A stretch of 64,000 nucleotides of DNA from Leeuwenhoekiella marinoflava DSM 3653 (GCF_900129005.1 NZ_FQUN01000006.1:248001-312000), one strand, 5' to 3'; counted from the first letter of the stretch, positions 52,609 through 61,950 are shown. Notes: a model not told the origin generated them from the letters alone. Translations and numbers: made by a program.

Positions 52609-52741
52609 TTTTAGATTTGTTTTTCCGCTTTGCGAAAGTACTAAATATGCTACCTAAACTAACAAAACACTTCTTTTCTGTAAGTAGTTCGTCGTCGCGT
52701 CGTCTTACCTGCCATTAGATACTCTTCTTTAGCTTTTTACT

Positions 52742-53785
52742 ATGTTTAAACAATTTGGTGGTAAACTCACTCCCGAACTTATAAAACGTTACGAGCAATC
52801 GCCTAATTGGTACGACGGTTGTTTTCAAAACCTCGAAGAAACTACGATGGACATTAGTGCTTCTGAAATGCCGGGTATGCTCTACAAGATGTTTTTTGGT
52901 AAAGGAAATGTTACACCTGAAAAAAACCTGCCTGTTGAAGCATTTGATAAAGCTACTTTTTTAGCACCTGACGATTCATTAAAATACATTTGGTATGGTC
53001 ACGGTGTTTATTTAGTAAGATTGGCGGGTAAAACTATTTTAATTGACCCGATGTTGGGGCAAGATTCTGCACCCATTGCGCCAACTAAAACGCGTCGTTT
53101 TTCAAAAAACACCTTAGATCTTATTCAAGATTTTCCTGAGATAGATTTACTGCTTTTAACTCACGATCACTACGATCATCTGGATTATGCGAGTATGAAA
53201 AAGCTTTTTCCTAAGATTAAAAACTATTTCGTAGCCTTAGGTTCCGGCAGGCACTTAGAATCTTGGGGTGTATCTGCTTCTAAAATCACTGAGTTTGATT
53301 GGTGGGACACACATACTTTTGAAGGAATAGAATTGACCTTTACACCAAGCCGGCATTTTTCCGGTCGAGGGCTTCGCGATCGCGCAAAATCCTTATGGGG
53401 TGGCTGGGTTTTAAAATCCGAAGCTGTCTCGCTGTATCATACCGGTGACGGTGGATACGGTGCGCATTTTAAAGAAGTAGGTGCAAAGTTGGGGCCGTTT
53501 GATTTTGGGTTTGTAGAATGCGGACAATACAATGAGCGCTGGCACAGCATACATATGTTTCCCGAAGAAGCTGTAACTGCCGCTCAAGATGCAGGAATCA
53601 ATAGAGCTACACCCTATCATTGGGGTGGTTTTAAGCTTGCTTTTCATCCGTGGAAAGAACCGGCAGAGCGTTTTATAAAAGCGGCCTCAGCACAAAAATT
53701 AAACTATACCTTACCCAGATTAGGTCAACTCATGCATCTTGATCAAGCTGCTCAAATCGAGAATTGGTGGGAAGCATTCAAATAG
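52742..53785 (+). CDS. Metallo-beta-lactamase fold hydrolase (NAPE-PLD-like)
   Basis: This 347-residue protein has the MBL metal site 'LLTHDHYDHLDYASM' (HxHxDH), 'FTPSRHFSGRG' and 'YHTGDGGYG' (later metal His and Asp), and 'IDPMLGQDSAP' on the strand before. The group includes the N-acyl-phosphatidylethanolamine phospholipase D-like enzymes and UlaG-like lactonases. The presence of 'WWDTHTFEGIELTFTPSRHF' supports the NAPE-PLD-like branch. No signal peptide is evident. Substrate unknown. Confidence 0.85.
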   Translation: MFKQFGGKLTPELIKRYEQSPNWYDGCFQNLEETTMDISASEMPGMLYKMFFGKGNVTPEKNLPVEAFDKATFLAPDDSLKYIWYGHGVYLVRLAGKTILIDPMLGQDSAPIAPTKTRRFSKNTLDLIQDFPEIDLLLLTHDHYDHLDYASMKKLFPKIKNYFVALGSGRHLESWGVSASKITEFDWWDTHTFEGIELTFTPSRHFSGRGLRDRAKSLWGGWVLKSEAVSLYHTGDGGYGAHFKEVGAKLGPFDFGFVECGQYNERWHSIHMFPEEAVTAAQDAGINRATPYHWGGFKLAFHPWKEPAERFIKAASAQKLNYTLPRLGQLMHLDQAAQIENWWEAFK

Positions 53786-53893
53786 ATTCAGCTAAAAATT
53801 AATGTTTTAGCCTTTTTTCATAAGAAAACTACATTCTTTATAAAAGTCCGTGCCGCTTGTGTAATTGGTGCAAAGAAATAGTCTAGCTTTGCG

Positions 53894-53911
53894 CCTTCTT
53901 AAAAAAGAAGG
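53894..53911 (+). promoter_or_regulatory. Hairpin next to the start codon of the J-domain/KTSC gene
   Basis: CCTTCTT (53894-53900) pairs with AAGAAGG (53905-53911) around AAAA, two bases before the ATG at 53914. A TAGCTTTG -7 box lies just upstream (53884-53891) with TTG at 53865-53867 as a possible -33 at 16 bases. A hairpin in this place could limit translation. Confidence 0.45.
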
Positions 53912-53913
53912 TT

Positions 53914-54363
53914 ATGAAACGTATTACCGCTTACCGCAAGTTATTCAACACAGATAAAGATGCTGATTTGAAACAACTTAAATCTGCTTACAGAAATCTG
54001 GTTAAAGAATGGCATCCTGATAAATTTCAGGAAGGTGATGCGCGTAAAGAAGAAGCCGAACTGAAAAGTCGTGAGATTATAGATGCTTACCATTTTCTGG
54101 TAAGTATCGCTCCTGAAACTAAAGAAGCTACTTTAGAAACCTATATGGAAACCATCACCAATTCTGGTATTTCAGATTATCAGCATAAAGGTTTGTTATT
54201 AGAAATAACCTTTACAGACGGAAGTACTTATGAATACTTTGGCGTGCAAAAACCAATGTTTTTAAAATTTCACAATGCCGGGAATCAAGTACGTTTCGCA
54301 AAGCGAAATATCTACAATTCTTTCTTATACCGAAAGTCAAAACGCTTGTTGCAGGAAGCTTAA
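53914..54363 (+). CDS. J-domain protein with KTSC domain
   Basis: This is a 149-residue fusion. The first about 70 residues are a DnaJ domain, with 'KQLKSAYRNLVKEWHPDKFQ' containing the HPD tripeptide. The rest is a KTSC domain ('SGISDYQHKGLLLEITFTDG', 'STYEYFGVQKPMFLKFHNAG'), a small fold often fused to RNA- or lysyl-tRNA-related proteins. The combination is seen in Bacteroidetes but no function is known to me. A perfect TTTCGC-AAA-GCGAAA palindrome (54294-54308) lies inside the KTSC part. The EamA transporter gene follows after 18 bases. Confidence 0.85.
   Translation: MKRITAYRKLFNTDKDADLKQLKSAYRNLVKEWHPDKFQEGDARKEEAELKSREIIDAYHFLVSIAPETKEATLETYMETITNSGISDYQHKGLLLEITFTDGSTYEYFGVQKPMFLKFHNAGNQVRFAKRNIYNSFLYRKSKRLLQEA
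54294..54308. repeat. Mini-palindrome TTTCGC-AAA-GCGAAA inside the J-domain/KTSC gene
   Basis: A perfect six-base stem around AAA, same base composition as the hairpins at 27354, 42145 and 42943, but here translated as the residues 'RFAKRN'. Confidence 0.6.
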
Positions 54364-54381
54364 TTTGTAAATTAGCGGCTG

Positions 54382-55233
54382 ATGACTAAGAAAGCCATTT
54401 ACGCCATTATAATTGCTGCCTTAATTGCGGGCTCAAACGGTATTCTTATTAAAGCGATGCCGAGTTTGACAACCGGTGCTATTGGTTGGTTTAGAGCCGG
54501 AGTTCCGGTTTTATTCTTATTACCGGGCTTGATAAAGGCTAATGAGTTACGGGTTAAAGGCAATACTAAAATGCTGGTGCTGGCCTCTGTCATCAATGCG
54601 GTTCGCACCTATTTTTTCTTGTTGGCTTTTGTGTATACCTCGGTGGGAAATGCGGTTGTACTGTTTTATGTGTATCCGCTTTTTATTACCATCATTGAGA
54701 CACTAATCTACAAAACGCCCATCAAACGCAATCAGATTTTACTGATGCTTTTAGCCTTTACAGGGATTGCGGTTACCTATGCTGATAAAGAATTCAGTTT
54801 TGAATCCAGAGATTTTATCGGCATGCTCGCAGCTGTTTTGGCTGCATTGGGTTATGCTTTTTTTGTTTGTATTTTTAAAAGACAAACCCAAGATTGCAAT
54901 CGCAACCAGTTGTTATTTTATCAGAATATCGCCGGAGCCGTGTTATTTTTACCTTTTCTATTTGGTGTGCAAGATGTTGAATGGACTCACGTAGGTGTCG
55001 GTGTTTTTTACGGTTTACTTATAGGTATCGTGCAATTTGGTTTGTTTTTCTTCGGTTTAAAACAATTGAATGCTACCACTGCAGCTTCTTTGATGTATCT
55101 CGAAGTTTTAAGTGCGGTAATGCTAAGCTTTCTTATTCTTAATGAACAACTCAGTTGGAATACTTATCTGGGCGGAGGTCTTATTTTAATCAGTAGTTTC
55201 TTTATTTCGCGTCTCAACCGTAAAGCCTCTTAG
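54382..55233 (+). CDS. EamA/DMT-family transporter
   Basis: This 283-residue protein has ten predicted membrane helices arranged as two EamA repeats. The first begins with 'AIYAIIIAALIAGSNGILIK' and the second around 'IGMLAAVLAALGYAFFV'. Such proteins export metabolites or small molecules across the inner membrane; the substrate is unknown. The stop TAG lies inside the first of three 9-base direct repeats (55226-55252). Confidence 0.85.
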   Translation: MTKKAIYAIIIAALIAGSNGILIKAMPSLTTGAIGWFRAGVPVLFLLPGLIKANELRVKGNTKMLVLASVINAVRTYFFLLAFVYTSVGNAVVLFYVYPLFITIIETLIYKTPIKRNQILLMLLAFTGIAVTYADKEFSFESRDFIGMLAAVLAALGYAFFVCIFKRQTQDCNRNQLLFYQNIAGAVLFLPFLFGVQDVEWTHVGVGVFYGLLIGIVQFGLFFFGLKQLNATTAASLMYLEVLSAVMLSFLILNEQLSWNTYLGGGLILISSFFISRLNRKAS

Positions 55234-55252
55234 ACCTCTTAGACCTCTTAAG
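55226..55252. repeat. Three 9-base tandem repeats CCTCTTAGA across the stop of the EamA gene
   Basis: Units start at 55226, 55235 and 55244; the last ends CCTCTTAAG. Each of the first two contains an in-frame TAG, so expansion or contraction leaves the protein unchanged. Confidence 0.8.
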
Positions 55253-55376
55253 CACTATAATTACTGAAAATCTTAACCTAGGTTAGGCAACTGCGTTAAA
55301 CTTTATTTAAATCACTTCTGAGCATTTGTGAACTGCTAATCATAGCCGTATTTTGAATCAAATCAAAAATTAAGTT

Positions 55377-56426
55377 ATGAGCGAAGTAAAAGCATATGGA
55401 GCTGCTGATTCTAAAGCAGACCTTAAAGAAATAAAAATTGAACGCAGAGCTATAAAACCTAGAGATGTAAAAATTAAGATCACCTATTGCGGGGTATGTC
55501 ACAGTGATATTCATACCGTGCGTAATGATTGGGGCGGATCTAAATATCCTGTTGTTCCCGGTCATGAGATCATTGGTAAAGTTTTAGAAATAGGTAACGA
55601 AGTAGAGAATGTTAAAGTAGGTGATACAGTGGGAGTAGGCTGCATGGTAGATTCTTGTCGGGAGTGTGAGCCATGTAAAAACGACTTAGAGCAGTTTTGT
55701 GAAAAAGGAATGGTAGGAACCTATAATGGTAAGGACAAGCATTTAGGTGGTCATACTTACGGAGGTTATTCAGAAGAAGTTGTGGTTGATAATTATTATG
55801 TTCTTCGCGTACCAAAGAATTTAGATGAAAACGCCGTTGCTCCTTTATTATGTGCCGGTATTACTACATTCTCACCTTTAAATCATTGGAAAGTAAGTAA
55901 AGGTGATAAAGTAGGTGTTATCGGTCTTGGTGGTTTAGGGCATATGGGAATTAAATTTGCACACGCAATGGGAGCTCATGTTGTCATGATTACAACAAGT
56001 CCTGGTAAAGCTGAAGATGCAAAACGATTAGGAGCAGATGAAGTGCTGATTTCTAAAGATGCTGATGCAATGAAGAAGCACGCGAACTCTTTTGATTTTC
56101 TATTGAATACAGTGCCGGTAGGTCATGATATAAACCCGTATATCAGCTTATTGAAGATTGATGCAACGATGTGTATGGTAGGTGCTGTTGAGCCGCTTGA
56201 AGCTGTTCACGGTGGAAGCTTAATTATGGGACGTAAAAATGTTGCAGGATCATTAATTGGTGGTATCAAAGAAACTCAGGAAATGCTGGATTTCTGTGGA
56301 GAACACAATATCGTAAGTGATATTGAGATGATTGATATGAATACGATTAACGAAGCGTACGAGCGCGTTGTAAATGGTGATGTAAAATACCGTTTTGTGA
56401 TTGATATGGAATCCTTACGAAACTAA
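55377..56426 (+). CDS. Zinc-dependent NAD(P) alcohol dehydrogenase (cinnamyl-alcohol/YahK-like)
   Basis: This is a 349-residue MDR with catalytic zinc Cys/His in 'YCGVCHSDIHTVRNDWGG' and 'VPGHEIIGKV', structural zinc Cys in 'CRECEPCKNDLEQFCEKG', and Rossmann motif 'VIGLGGLGHMGIKFA'. The 'MVGTYNGKDKH' and 'CAGITTFSPLNHW' stretches are typical of the cinnamyl alcohol dehydrogenase / YahK branch, which reduces a broad range of aldehydes with NADPH. Likely aldehyde detoxification. Single gene with terminator at 56447-56478; a palindrome AACCTAGGTT (55275-55284) lies 93 bases upstream. Confidence 0.9.
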   Translation: MSEVKAYGAADSKADLKEIKIERRAIKPRDVKIKITYCGVCHSDIHTVRNDWGGSKYPVVPGHEIIGKVLEIGNEVENVKVGDTVGVGCMVDSCRECEPCKNDLEQFCEKGMVGTYNGKDKHLGGHTYGGYSEEVVVDNYYVLRVPKNLDENAVAPLLCAGITTFSPLNHWKVSKGDKVGVIGLGGLGHMGIKFAHAMGAHVVMITTSPGKAEDAKRLGADEVLISKDADAMKKHANSFDFLLNTVPVGHDINPYISLLKIDATMCMVGAVEPLEAVHGGSLIMGRKNVAGSLIGGIKETQEMLDFCGEHNIVSDIEMIDMNTINEAYERVVNGDVKYRFVIDMESLRN

Positions 56427-56446
56427 TCAATATGTCATAAACATTG

Positions 56447-56480
56447 AAAAATCCGTCTGAGTAATCAGTCGGATTTTTTT
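56447..56480. terminator. Bidirectional terminator between convergent genes
   Basis: AAAAATCCGTCTGA (56447-56460) pairs with TCAGTCGGATTTTT (56465-56478) with one T-T mismatch and a GTAA loop. Confidence 0.85.
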
Positions 56481-56526
56481 ATTAATCCCTGTTTTAGTTC
56501 TCTAAATATAAAGTCTTATGTTTTTA

Positions 56527-58389
56527 TTATTGCTTTGACTTCACATTAAAACTAGGTGCTTCATAATCTTTAGGAAGATAATCAGAAGGAATGGTGCTTT
56601 GATTACCATCACGAGCTGCACGGTAATGCGGGGATAGAATTTCGATACCATTTTCATTACACACATCTTGAATATTCTGATGCAATTGCGAGTAAATAGC
56701 AGCTTGCTTATTGGCCTCACGGATGTATGCGTTAATCTGATAAGCCACGTAAAAATCTTCTAAGCTAGTTTGTAATACAAAAGGCTGTGGATCTTTTAAA
56801 ACTAAATCTGTACGCAAAGCGGCGTCTATAAGTACCTGATGCATATCTTTCCACGGGATGTCATATCCAATAGTCACTGTGGTATGTATGATGAGTCCTT
56901 TTTCTGGTGCATCACTGCTATAATTGATGGTATGACTGCTCATCACGGTAGAATTTGGGATGGATATAATTTCATTTTTCGGGGTGCGTACACGAGTAAC
57001 TAAAGATGATTTTTCAATTACATCACCTACGATCTCACCAATTTTAACCCGATCACCAATTTTAAACAAGCGCATATACGTGAGTACCAGACCGGCAATA
57101 ACGTTAGATAAGGAACCGGCAGAGCCGAAGGTAAATAAGAACCCTAAAAACACTGAAATTCCCTGAAATACCGGAGATTCGCTTCCCGGTAAATACGGAA
57201 AAATCACAACAAAAGCAAAAGCGATAACCAGCACCCGAGCTAATTGATAGGTAGGATTTGCCCAGTCTGGATAAAAACCATTAAAGCTAAGACGTTCTTC
57301 TGCAACCTCTACTTTCAAAAAGTGCAACCCTTTTAAAACCAGCCTAAATACGATGATGATAACCACAATCGCAAAGATGTTTGGCAGGTAATTCCAGAAG
57401 GCTAGAAAAATACTTTTTATCGGGTTTATGATATAACCAAACAAGGTGTTTGCAAAAGATTCAGTTTGCGGGAAGAAACCAAAAACAATAGGTAATGCGA
57501 CATAGATCGCAAACAAAACGGTAACCCATTTTACAATTCGATTAATGAGAAGCAAAACATGCACCTGTCGCTCCGTATCTAATAATGTGTAATTTTTAAG
57601 AGTTAGAGCTTTTAGACGCTTATGCTTTTGACGTTGAATTTTTAGTGCGGTCCATCTAAATAGACGCAAAACGTATTTAATGATCAAGCCGATAATGATC
57701 AAAACTAAGAGCGCCAGCCCAATGCTTTTCAATAAATTTAAAAGACTATTTTCTTCTTTATAGTTTAAAACTTCAGTACCGATTATTTTTTTATAGTCAG
57801 TAGCGAGTTCAAACGGTGTAGTTTCAAACCATAGCGCATCAACATCGGTAACGCTAATAATAGTTTGTGAATTATAAATAACATCTACAGTCGCTTCATT
57901 CTCAGTAATCTTTAAGGAGTTTGCCTTAAAAGTAAGTTCCTCTGGTAGTTTTTTAATTCGTTGAGAGATGGCATTCGCGCGGTCTTGTGCAGAAAAACTT
58001 GCAATACGATTGTAAATCAGGAATAAGGTATCTTCGTGAAAACCGATGACCGGATAGCCTTTTGTGGTTTCTTTTAAAGAAGCTATTTGTTGTTTTTTAG
58101 TTTCCCGAAGTAATGAATCTTTAGCTCTAAACTGAAGCAATTGTGCTTCAAGCTCGCTTCGGTCTTTATTAGAAGACCCCAGCGCATCAATGCGTTGCTC
58201 TAAATCTGCTCTACGTATAGAATCAGCAAAACGTTGTTTTTCGAGATTGGCGAGTTTCTTTACAAAATCATCTCCTGTAGTTTGTGTTGCAACACTATCT
58301 AGAACAATCGCCGTAGAATCGTTCTGTGCAAGGGCAAAACCAAAGTTGAGAAAGAATAAGAGAATACCTAATTGCTTAACCGATACCAT
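56527..58389 (-). CDS. MscS-family mechanosensitive ion channel
   Basis: From the ATG at 58389 (a second at 58398) the protein has 620 residues with a signal peptide ('LGILLFFLNFGFALAQ'). A periplasmic coiled-coil region ('KLANLEKQRFADSIRRADLE') follows, then several membrane helices and the pore helix plus beta domain of MscS: 'FGSAGSLSNVIAGLVLTYMR' with 'LFKIGDRVKIGEIVGDVIEK'. Channels of this large type open under membrane tension and protect cells on osmotic downshift. Single gene. Confidence 0.88.
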   Translation of the reverse strand: MVSVKQLGILLFFLNFGFALAQNDSTAIVLDSVATQTTGDDFVKKLANLEKQRFADSIRRADLEQRIDALGSSNKDRSELEAQLLQFRAKDSLLRETKKQQIASLKETTKGYPVIGFHEDTLFLIYNRIASFSAQDRANAISQRIKKLPEELTFKANSLKITENEATVDVIYNSQTIISVTDVDALWFETTPFELATDYKKIIGTEVLNYKEENSLLNLLKSIGLALLVLIIIGLIIKYVLRLFRWTALKIQRQKHKRLKALTLKNYTLLDTERQVHVLLLINRIVKWVTVLFAIYVALPIVFGFFPQTESFANTLFGYIINPIKSIFLAFWNYLPNIFAIVVIIIVFRLVLKGLHFLKVEVAEERLSFNGFYPDWANPTYQLARVLVIAFAFVVIFPYLPGSESPVFQGISVFLGFLFTFGSAGSLSNVIAGLVLTYMRLFKIGDRVKIGEIVGDVIEKSSLVTRVRTPKNEIISIPNSTVMSSHTINYSSDAPEKGLIIHTTVTIGYDIPWKDMHQVLIDAALRTDLVLKDPQPFVLQTSLEDFYVAYQINAYIREANKQAAIYSQLHQNIQDVCNENGIEILSPHYRAARDGNQSTIPSDYLPKDYEAPSFNVKSKQ

Positions 58390-58524
58390 TAAAAACATCT
58401 TTAATTAAGCCCGAAAAATAATTAATTCTAGTTTACCAGTCTTGTTTTTCTATTGAAATTGGAAAAACTAAAAGAGCTTATACACTTTTATGCGAACCGT
58501 CACAAGACGGTAAACGCTTATTTT

Positions 58525-58629
58525 TTAGGCAGGTGCAATCATGAATTCTTTGGCCGCTAAATATTCTTGGGATATATTTTTGTATCCGGGAGATTCTTGA
58601 GCATAAAACGGTTCTACGGCTACATCCAT
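58525..58629 (-). CDS. Possible 34-residue small ORF downstream of the TreS gene
   Basis: On the minus strand an ATG at 58629 opens 'MDVAVEPFYAQESPGYKNIS', then 'QEYLAAKEFMIAPA', and stops at 58525-58527. It starts seven bases after the treS stop, within the same transcription direction. The amino-acid composition looks coding but the product is very short and unrecognised. It could be a small gene or the remnant of a longer one. Confidence 0.35.
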   Translation of the reverse strand: MDVAVEPFYAQESPGYKNISQEYLAAKEFMIAPA

Positions 58630-58635
58630 ACAAAG

Positions 58636-61600
58636 CTATTCTTTTAAACTTCCATCTAAAACAGCTTTTATTCCGCGGAGCGCAATCAACGCAAAAATAG
58701 GTCTGTGATTGAGTTCGTAGTTGAGTTCAACAACTGCTTTTTCTAATAAAAAGGTTTCTAAAAGTACCGTATAATCTCGTTCATTATCAGGTATCAAACC
58801 AGAGTCTGCAAGAGACTTTTTGTAGCCATTCAAATAAAAACGAGAAATATAATAATACCAGGCTTCTGCCCAATCTTCTAAGTGCGACTCGCGGTATTCT
58901 TCTGCATAATTTTGTTGCATTAACGGACTGTAAGCTGCGTAGTGAAAAGAGCGAATCATCGAAGCGACATCCCGCAATCCCGAACGCAAAATACGACGCT
59001 CACTAAACGGTCGAGACGGTTCGCCTTCAAAATTAATAATGACAAAGTCTTTCCCAGTCCACAAGAGTTGACCCAATTGAAAATTACCGTGTGTGCGTAT
59101 TTTTACAGTGTCTATTTTGTGTTTAAATACGCGTTTAAAGCACGCTAAAACTTCGCTTTTTCGGTTTAAAATCTCTTCTGCTTCTTCTTGAATGGTATGC
59201 GGAAGACTCGGTATAGACTTTCTTAGGTTTTCAAAAGCTTCACGGGTTACACTTTGCAGCGAAGAATACAACGAACGCTGATAATGCAAGGAGAATGCCT
59301 CATGTTCAAAACCGCTAAGTTCTTTATGACTGGCAAGCGCCTGATGCATTTCTGCACTCCGCTGTCCCAATAAACTTATCCGTTCTGGAAATAAACTATC
59401 AATGAGGTCCTGTTCTTGTTCCTCAAGATTTTCAAAAAGCAAAGGCTGTAAACGCTCGGTAAGATCATAGCTTGGATCGTGCTCCTGAGCTTGTGTCTGC
59501 ACACGCTCCATATAGCGATGCGCAGCATCTTTTGCATTAACCCAGCCAGTACCCACATTAGTCACGAGATCTTGCATCATACCGAGCACCGCTTCATTGC
59601 GCTTTTGAGTATGATAAACCAGCTTACCCATATAATCAGGCGTATTGGCAAATTTTACCGTTTCGGTTAAGTACTGCGCCAGTTCTGCATCAGGATTGAT
59701 AGTATTGTCTAGACGACGGTAGAGTTTTAAGAAATACCGGTGATCATAAATAATGGATGTGTTACTCTGTTTAGATTCAATTATTCTGGAACTGACATCT
59801 TTAATTTCAGCATCTGGTGTCAAATTCCCTTTAATGAAAACCAGCTTTTCTTTAGCAAAATTCAGTGTTTTTCCGTCTTGTAAACCATAAAACAGCTGTG
59901 CTCTAAAAGGTTCAACATAAACAGAATCTACCAGTAAACCGGAACCATTTTTCAGTGTTATTTCAGCTAAAATTCCTTTCTGCGGAACAGCTTCTACCAG
60001 ACTTTCTTGTGTGAGCGAAAGATAGGTGAGGGGTAATTGGTAAATTTCGGGTAAACCTTCGTTGAAATTAACTTCAACAATAAGATTCTTGACCAATACC
60101 GTATCATCTGAAAGATCAAGCATATTGGTTATATGCATAGATTGAATGATTCTGCTAGAATCCCCAAACCAGTATTTGCTTTTAAAGTAAGACGGTAAAA
60201 TTTTTCGTTCGAGAACCTTACTATTTTTTGCATCAAATAGCGTATCCCAATGGGTTGTATTGAGTTTTGGTAACGGACCGTCTTGAGTTTCACTTTCACG
60301 TTGGGTTAACGAAAACCAGTAATAGCCATGTGGAGCTAATGTAAATAAATAGGGTCTGTTTGTAATTCTAGGGAATTTATTATGACTGAAAACTTCAACA
60401 GGAATGTAATCTATATAGTCCTCCAATTCGAGTTCTACTGCCTGAGAAAAACGGGATAAATTGGCTAAGACCAAAATAGTTTCATCTTCATAGGTTCGTG
60501 TAAACGCTAATATTTTAGCATTAGAGGGCGATAAAAAGTTGATGTCTCCACGCCCAAAAGCTTTAAAGCTTTTACGCATATGCATCACACGCTTCATCCA
60601 CCACAACAACGAAGAAGAGTTCATTTGCTGTGCTTCAACATTCACCGATTCAGAACGATACTGCGGATCTATTATAGTAGGTAAATATAACTTCTGTGGA
60701 TTTGCCATCGAGAAACCGGCATTTCGATCGGCTGTCCATTGCATAGGTGTTCGTACTCCATCTCGGTCACCCAGATAAAAATTGTCGCCCATACCTATCT
60801 CATCACCGTAATACAATACAGGTGTTCCCGGAAGTGAGAACAATAAAACATTCATCAGTTCTATCTTATTCCGGTTGTTATCGAGTAAAGGAGCCAGACG
60901 GCGTCTGATACCTACATTAATTTTTGCCTTAGGATCCTGTGAATACACTTTATACATATAGTCACGTTCCTCATCTGTTACCATCTCTAGAGTAAGTTCG
61001 TCGTGATTTCTCAAGAAAATTGCCCACTGGCAAGAGTCTGGTATAGTAGGAGTCTGATCTATAATATCTATAATTGGGTAACGATCTTCCATCTTAACCG
61101 CCATGAACATACGTGGCATAATAGGAAAATGGTAGTTCATATGACACTCGTCACCATCACCAAAGTATGCTGCAGAATCTTCGGGCCACATATTGGCTTC
61201 TGCTAATAAAAGCTTGTTATCGTGATTCGCATCAATGTGCGCTCTTAATTTTTTTAGAAAAACATGAGTTTCAGGTAAATTCTCACAATTGGTACCGTCT
61301 CTTTCAAAAAGATAAGGCACGGCATCCAGTCTAAAACCATCAACACCCAGTTCACACCAATAATCCATAATGTCAAAAACCTCTTGTTGTACATCAGGAT
61401 TGTCAAAATTTAAATCAGGCTGATGTGAGAAAAATCGATGCCAATAATAGGCATTGGCTTCAGCATCCCAAGTCCAATTAGAAGGTTCTGTATCTGTAAA
61501 AATAATACGGGCATCTTTATATTTATCAATATTATCGGTCCATACATAATAGTCTCGATATTTAGAACCTTCAGGAGCTTTACGTGCTCGCTGAAACCAC

Positions 61601-61950
61601 TCATGCTGATCTGAAGTATGATTAATCACCAACTCTGTGATTACTTTTAAACCGCGCTTGTGCGCCTCTTCAACCAAGCGTTTAAAATCTTCAATCTCTC
61701 CATAAGATGGGTTGATGCTGTAATAATCTGCAATATCATAACCATCATCTCTTAAAGGAGAAGGGTAGAAAGGAAGCAACCAAATCGCGGTAACCCCCAG
61801 ATCTTCCAAATAATCAAGTTTTTGAAGCAGACCTTCAAAATCTCCAATACCATCACTATTGCTATCAAAAAAAGCTTTGATGTGTAACTCGTAAATAATT
61901 GCGTCTTTATACCAGTTTTTTTGATCGTCAACAAATGAAGTGATTGCCAT
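58636..61950 (-). CDS. treS: Trehalose synthase (maltose alpha-D-glucosyltransferase) fused to a maltokinase-like domain
   Basis: This is a 1104-residue fusion. The first about 560 residues are a GH13 barrel: 'YDIADYYSINPSYG', 'LVINHTSDQHEWFQRAR', nucleophile Asp in 'GVDGFRLDAVPYLFERDG', acid Glu in 'LLLAEANMWPED', and third Asp in 'FLRNHDELTLEM'. A beta domain follows, then a maltokinase-like kinase domain (about residues 700-1104). The kinase catalytic loop reads 'HGNFQLGQLL' and the metal motif 'IINFEGEP', where Asp is expected at both Asn positions (N956 and N973). TreS interconverts maltose and trehalose; active fusions phosphorylate maltose for GlgE-type glucan synthesis. Kinase activity here is doubtful. 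Confidence 0.9.
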   Translation of the reverse strand: MAITSFVDDQKNWYKDAIIYELHIKAFFDSNSDGIGDFEGLLQKLDYLEDLGVTAIWLLPFYPSPLRDDGYDIADYYSINPSYGEIEDFKRLVEEAHKRGLKVITELVINHTSDQHEWFQRARKAPEGSKYRDYYVWTDNIDKYKDARIIFTDTEPSNWTWDAEANAYYWHRFFSHQPDLNFDNPDVQQEVFDIMDYWCELGVDGFRLDAVPYLFERDGTNCENLPETHVFLKKLRAHIDANHDNKLLLAEANMWPEDSAAYFGDGDECHMNYHFPIMPRMFMAVKMEDRYPIIDIIDQTPTIPDSCQWAIFLRNHDELTLEMVTDEERDYMYKVYSQDPKAKINVGIRRRLAPLLDNNRNKIELMNVLLFSLPGTPVLYYGDEIGMGDNFYLGDRDGVRTPMQWTADRNAGFSMANPQKLYLPTIIDPQYRSESVNVEAQQMNSSSLLWWMKRVMHMRKSFKAFGRGDINFLSPSNAKILAFTRTYEDETILVLANLSRFSQAVELELEDYIDYIPVEVFSHNKFPRITNRPYLFTLAPHGYYWFSLTQRESETQDGPLPKLNTTHWDTLFDAKNSKVLERKILPSYFKSKYWFGDSSRIIQSMHITNMLDLSDDTVLVKNLIVEVNFNEGLPEIYQLPLTYLSLTQESLVEAVPQKGILAEITLKNGSGLLVDSVYVEPFRAQLFYGLQDGKTLNFAKEKLVFIKGNLTPDAEIKDVSSRIIESKQSNTSIIYDHRYFLKLYRRLDNTINPDAELAQYLTETVKFANTPDYMGKLVYHTQKRNEAVLGMMQDLVTNVGTGWVNAKDAAHRYMERVQTQAQEHDPSYDLTERLQPLLFENLEEQEQDLIDSLFPERISLLGQRSAEMHQALASHKELSGFEHEAFSLHYQRSLYSSLQSVTREAFENLRKSIPSLPHTIQEEAEEILNRKSEVLACFKRVFKHKIDTVKIRTHGNFQLGQLLWTGKDFVIINFEGEPSRPFSERRILRSGLRDVASMIRSFHYAAYSPLMQQNYAEEYRESHLEDWAEAWYYYISRFYLNGYKKSLADSGLIPDNERDYTVLLETFLLEKAVVELNYELNHRPIFALIALRGIKAVLDGSLKE

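Noticed and set aside
55226-55252. Possible CRISPR-like repeat
   Set aside because: Units are contiguous 9-base tandem copies without spacers.
55275-55284. Palindrome AACCTAGGTT upstream of the zinc alcohol dehydrogenase
   Set aside because: Ten bases only, with no second copy at a regular distance; could be an operator but support is too thin for a separate call.
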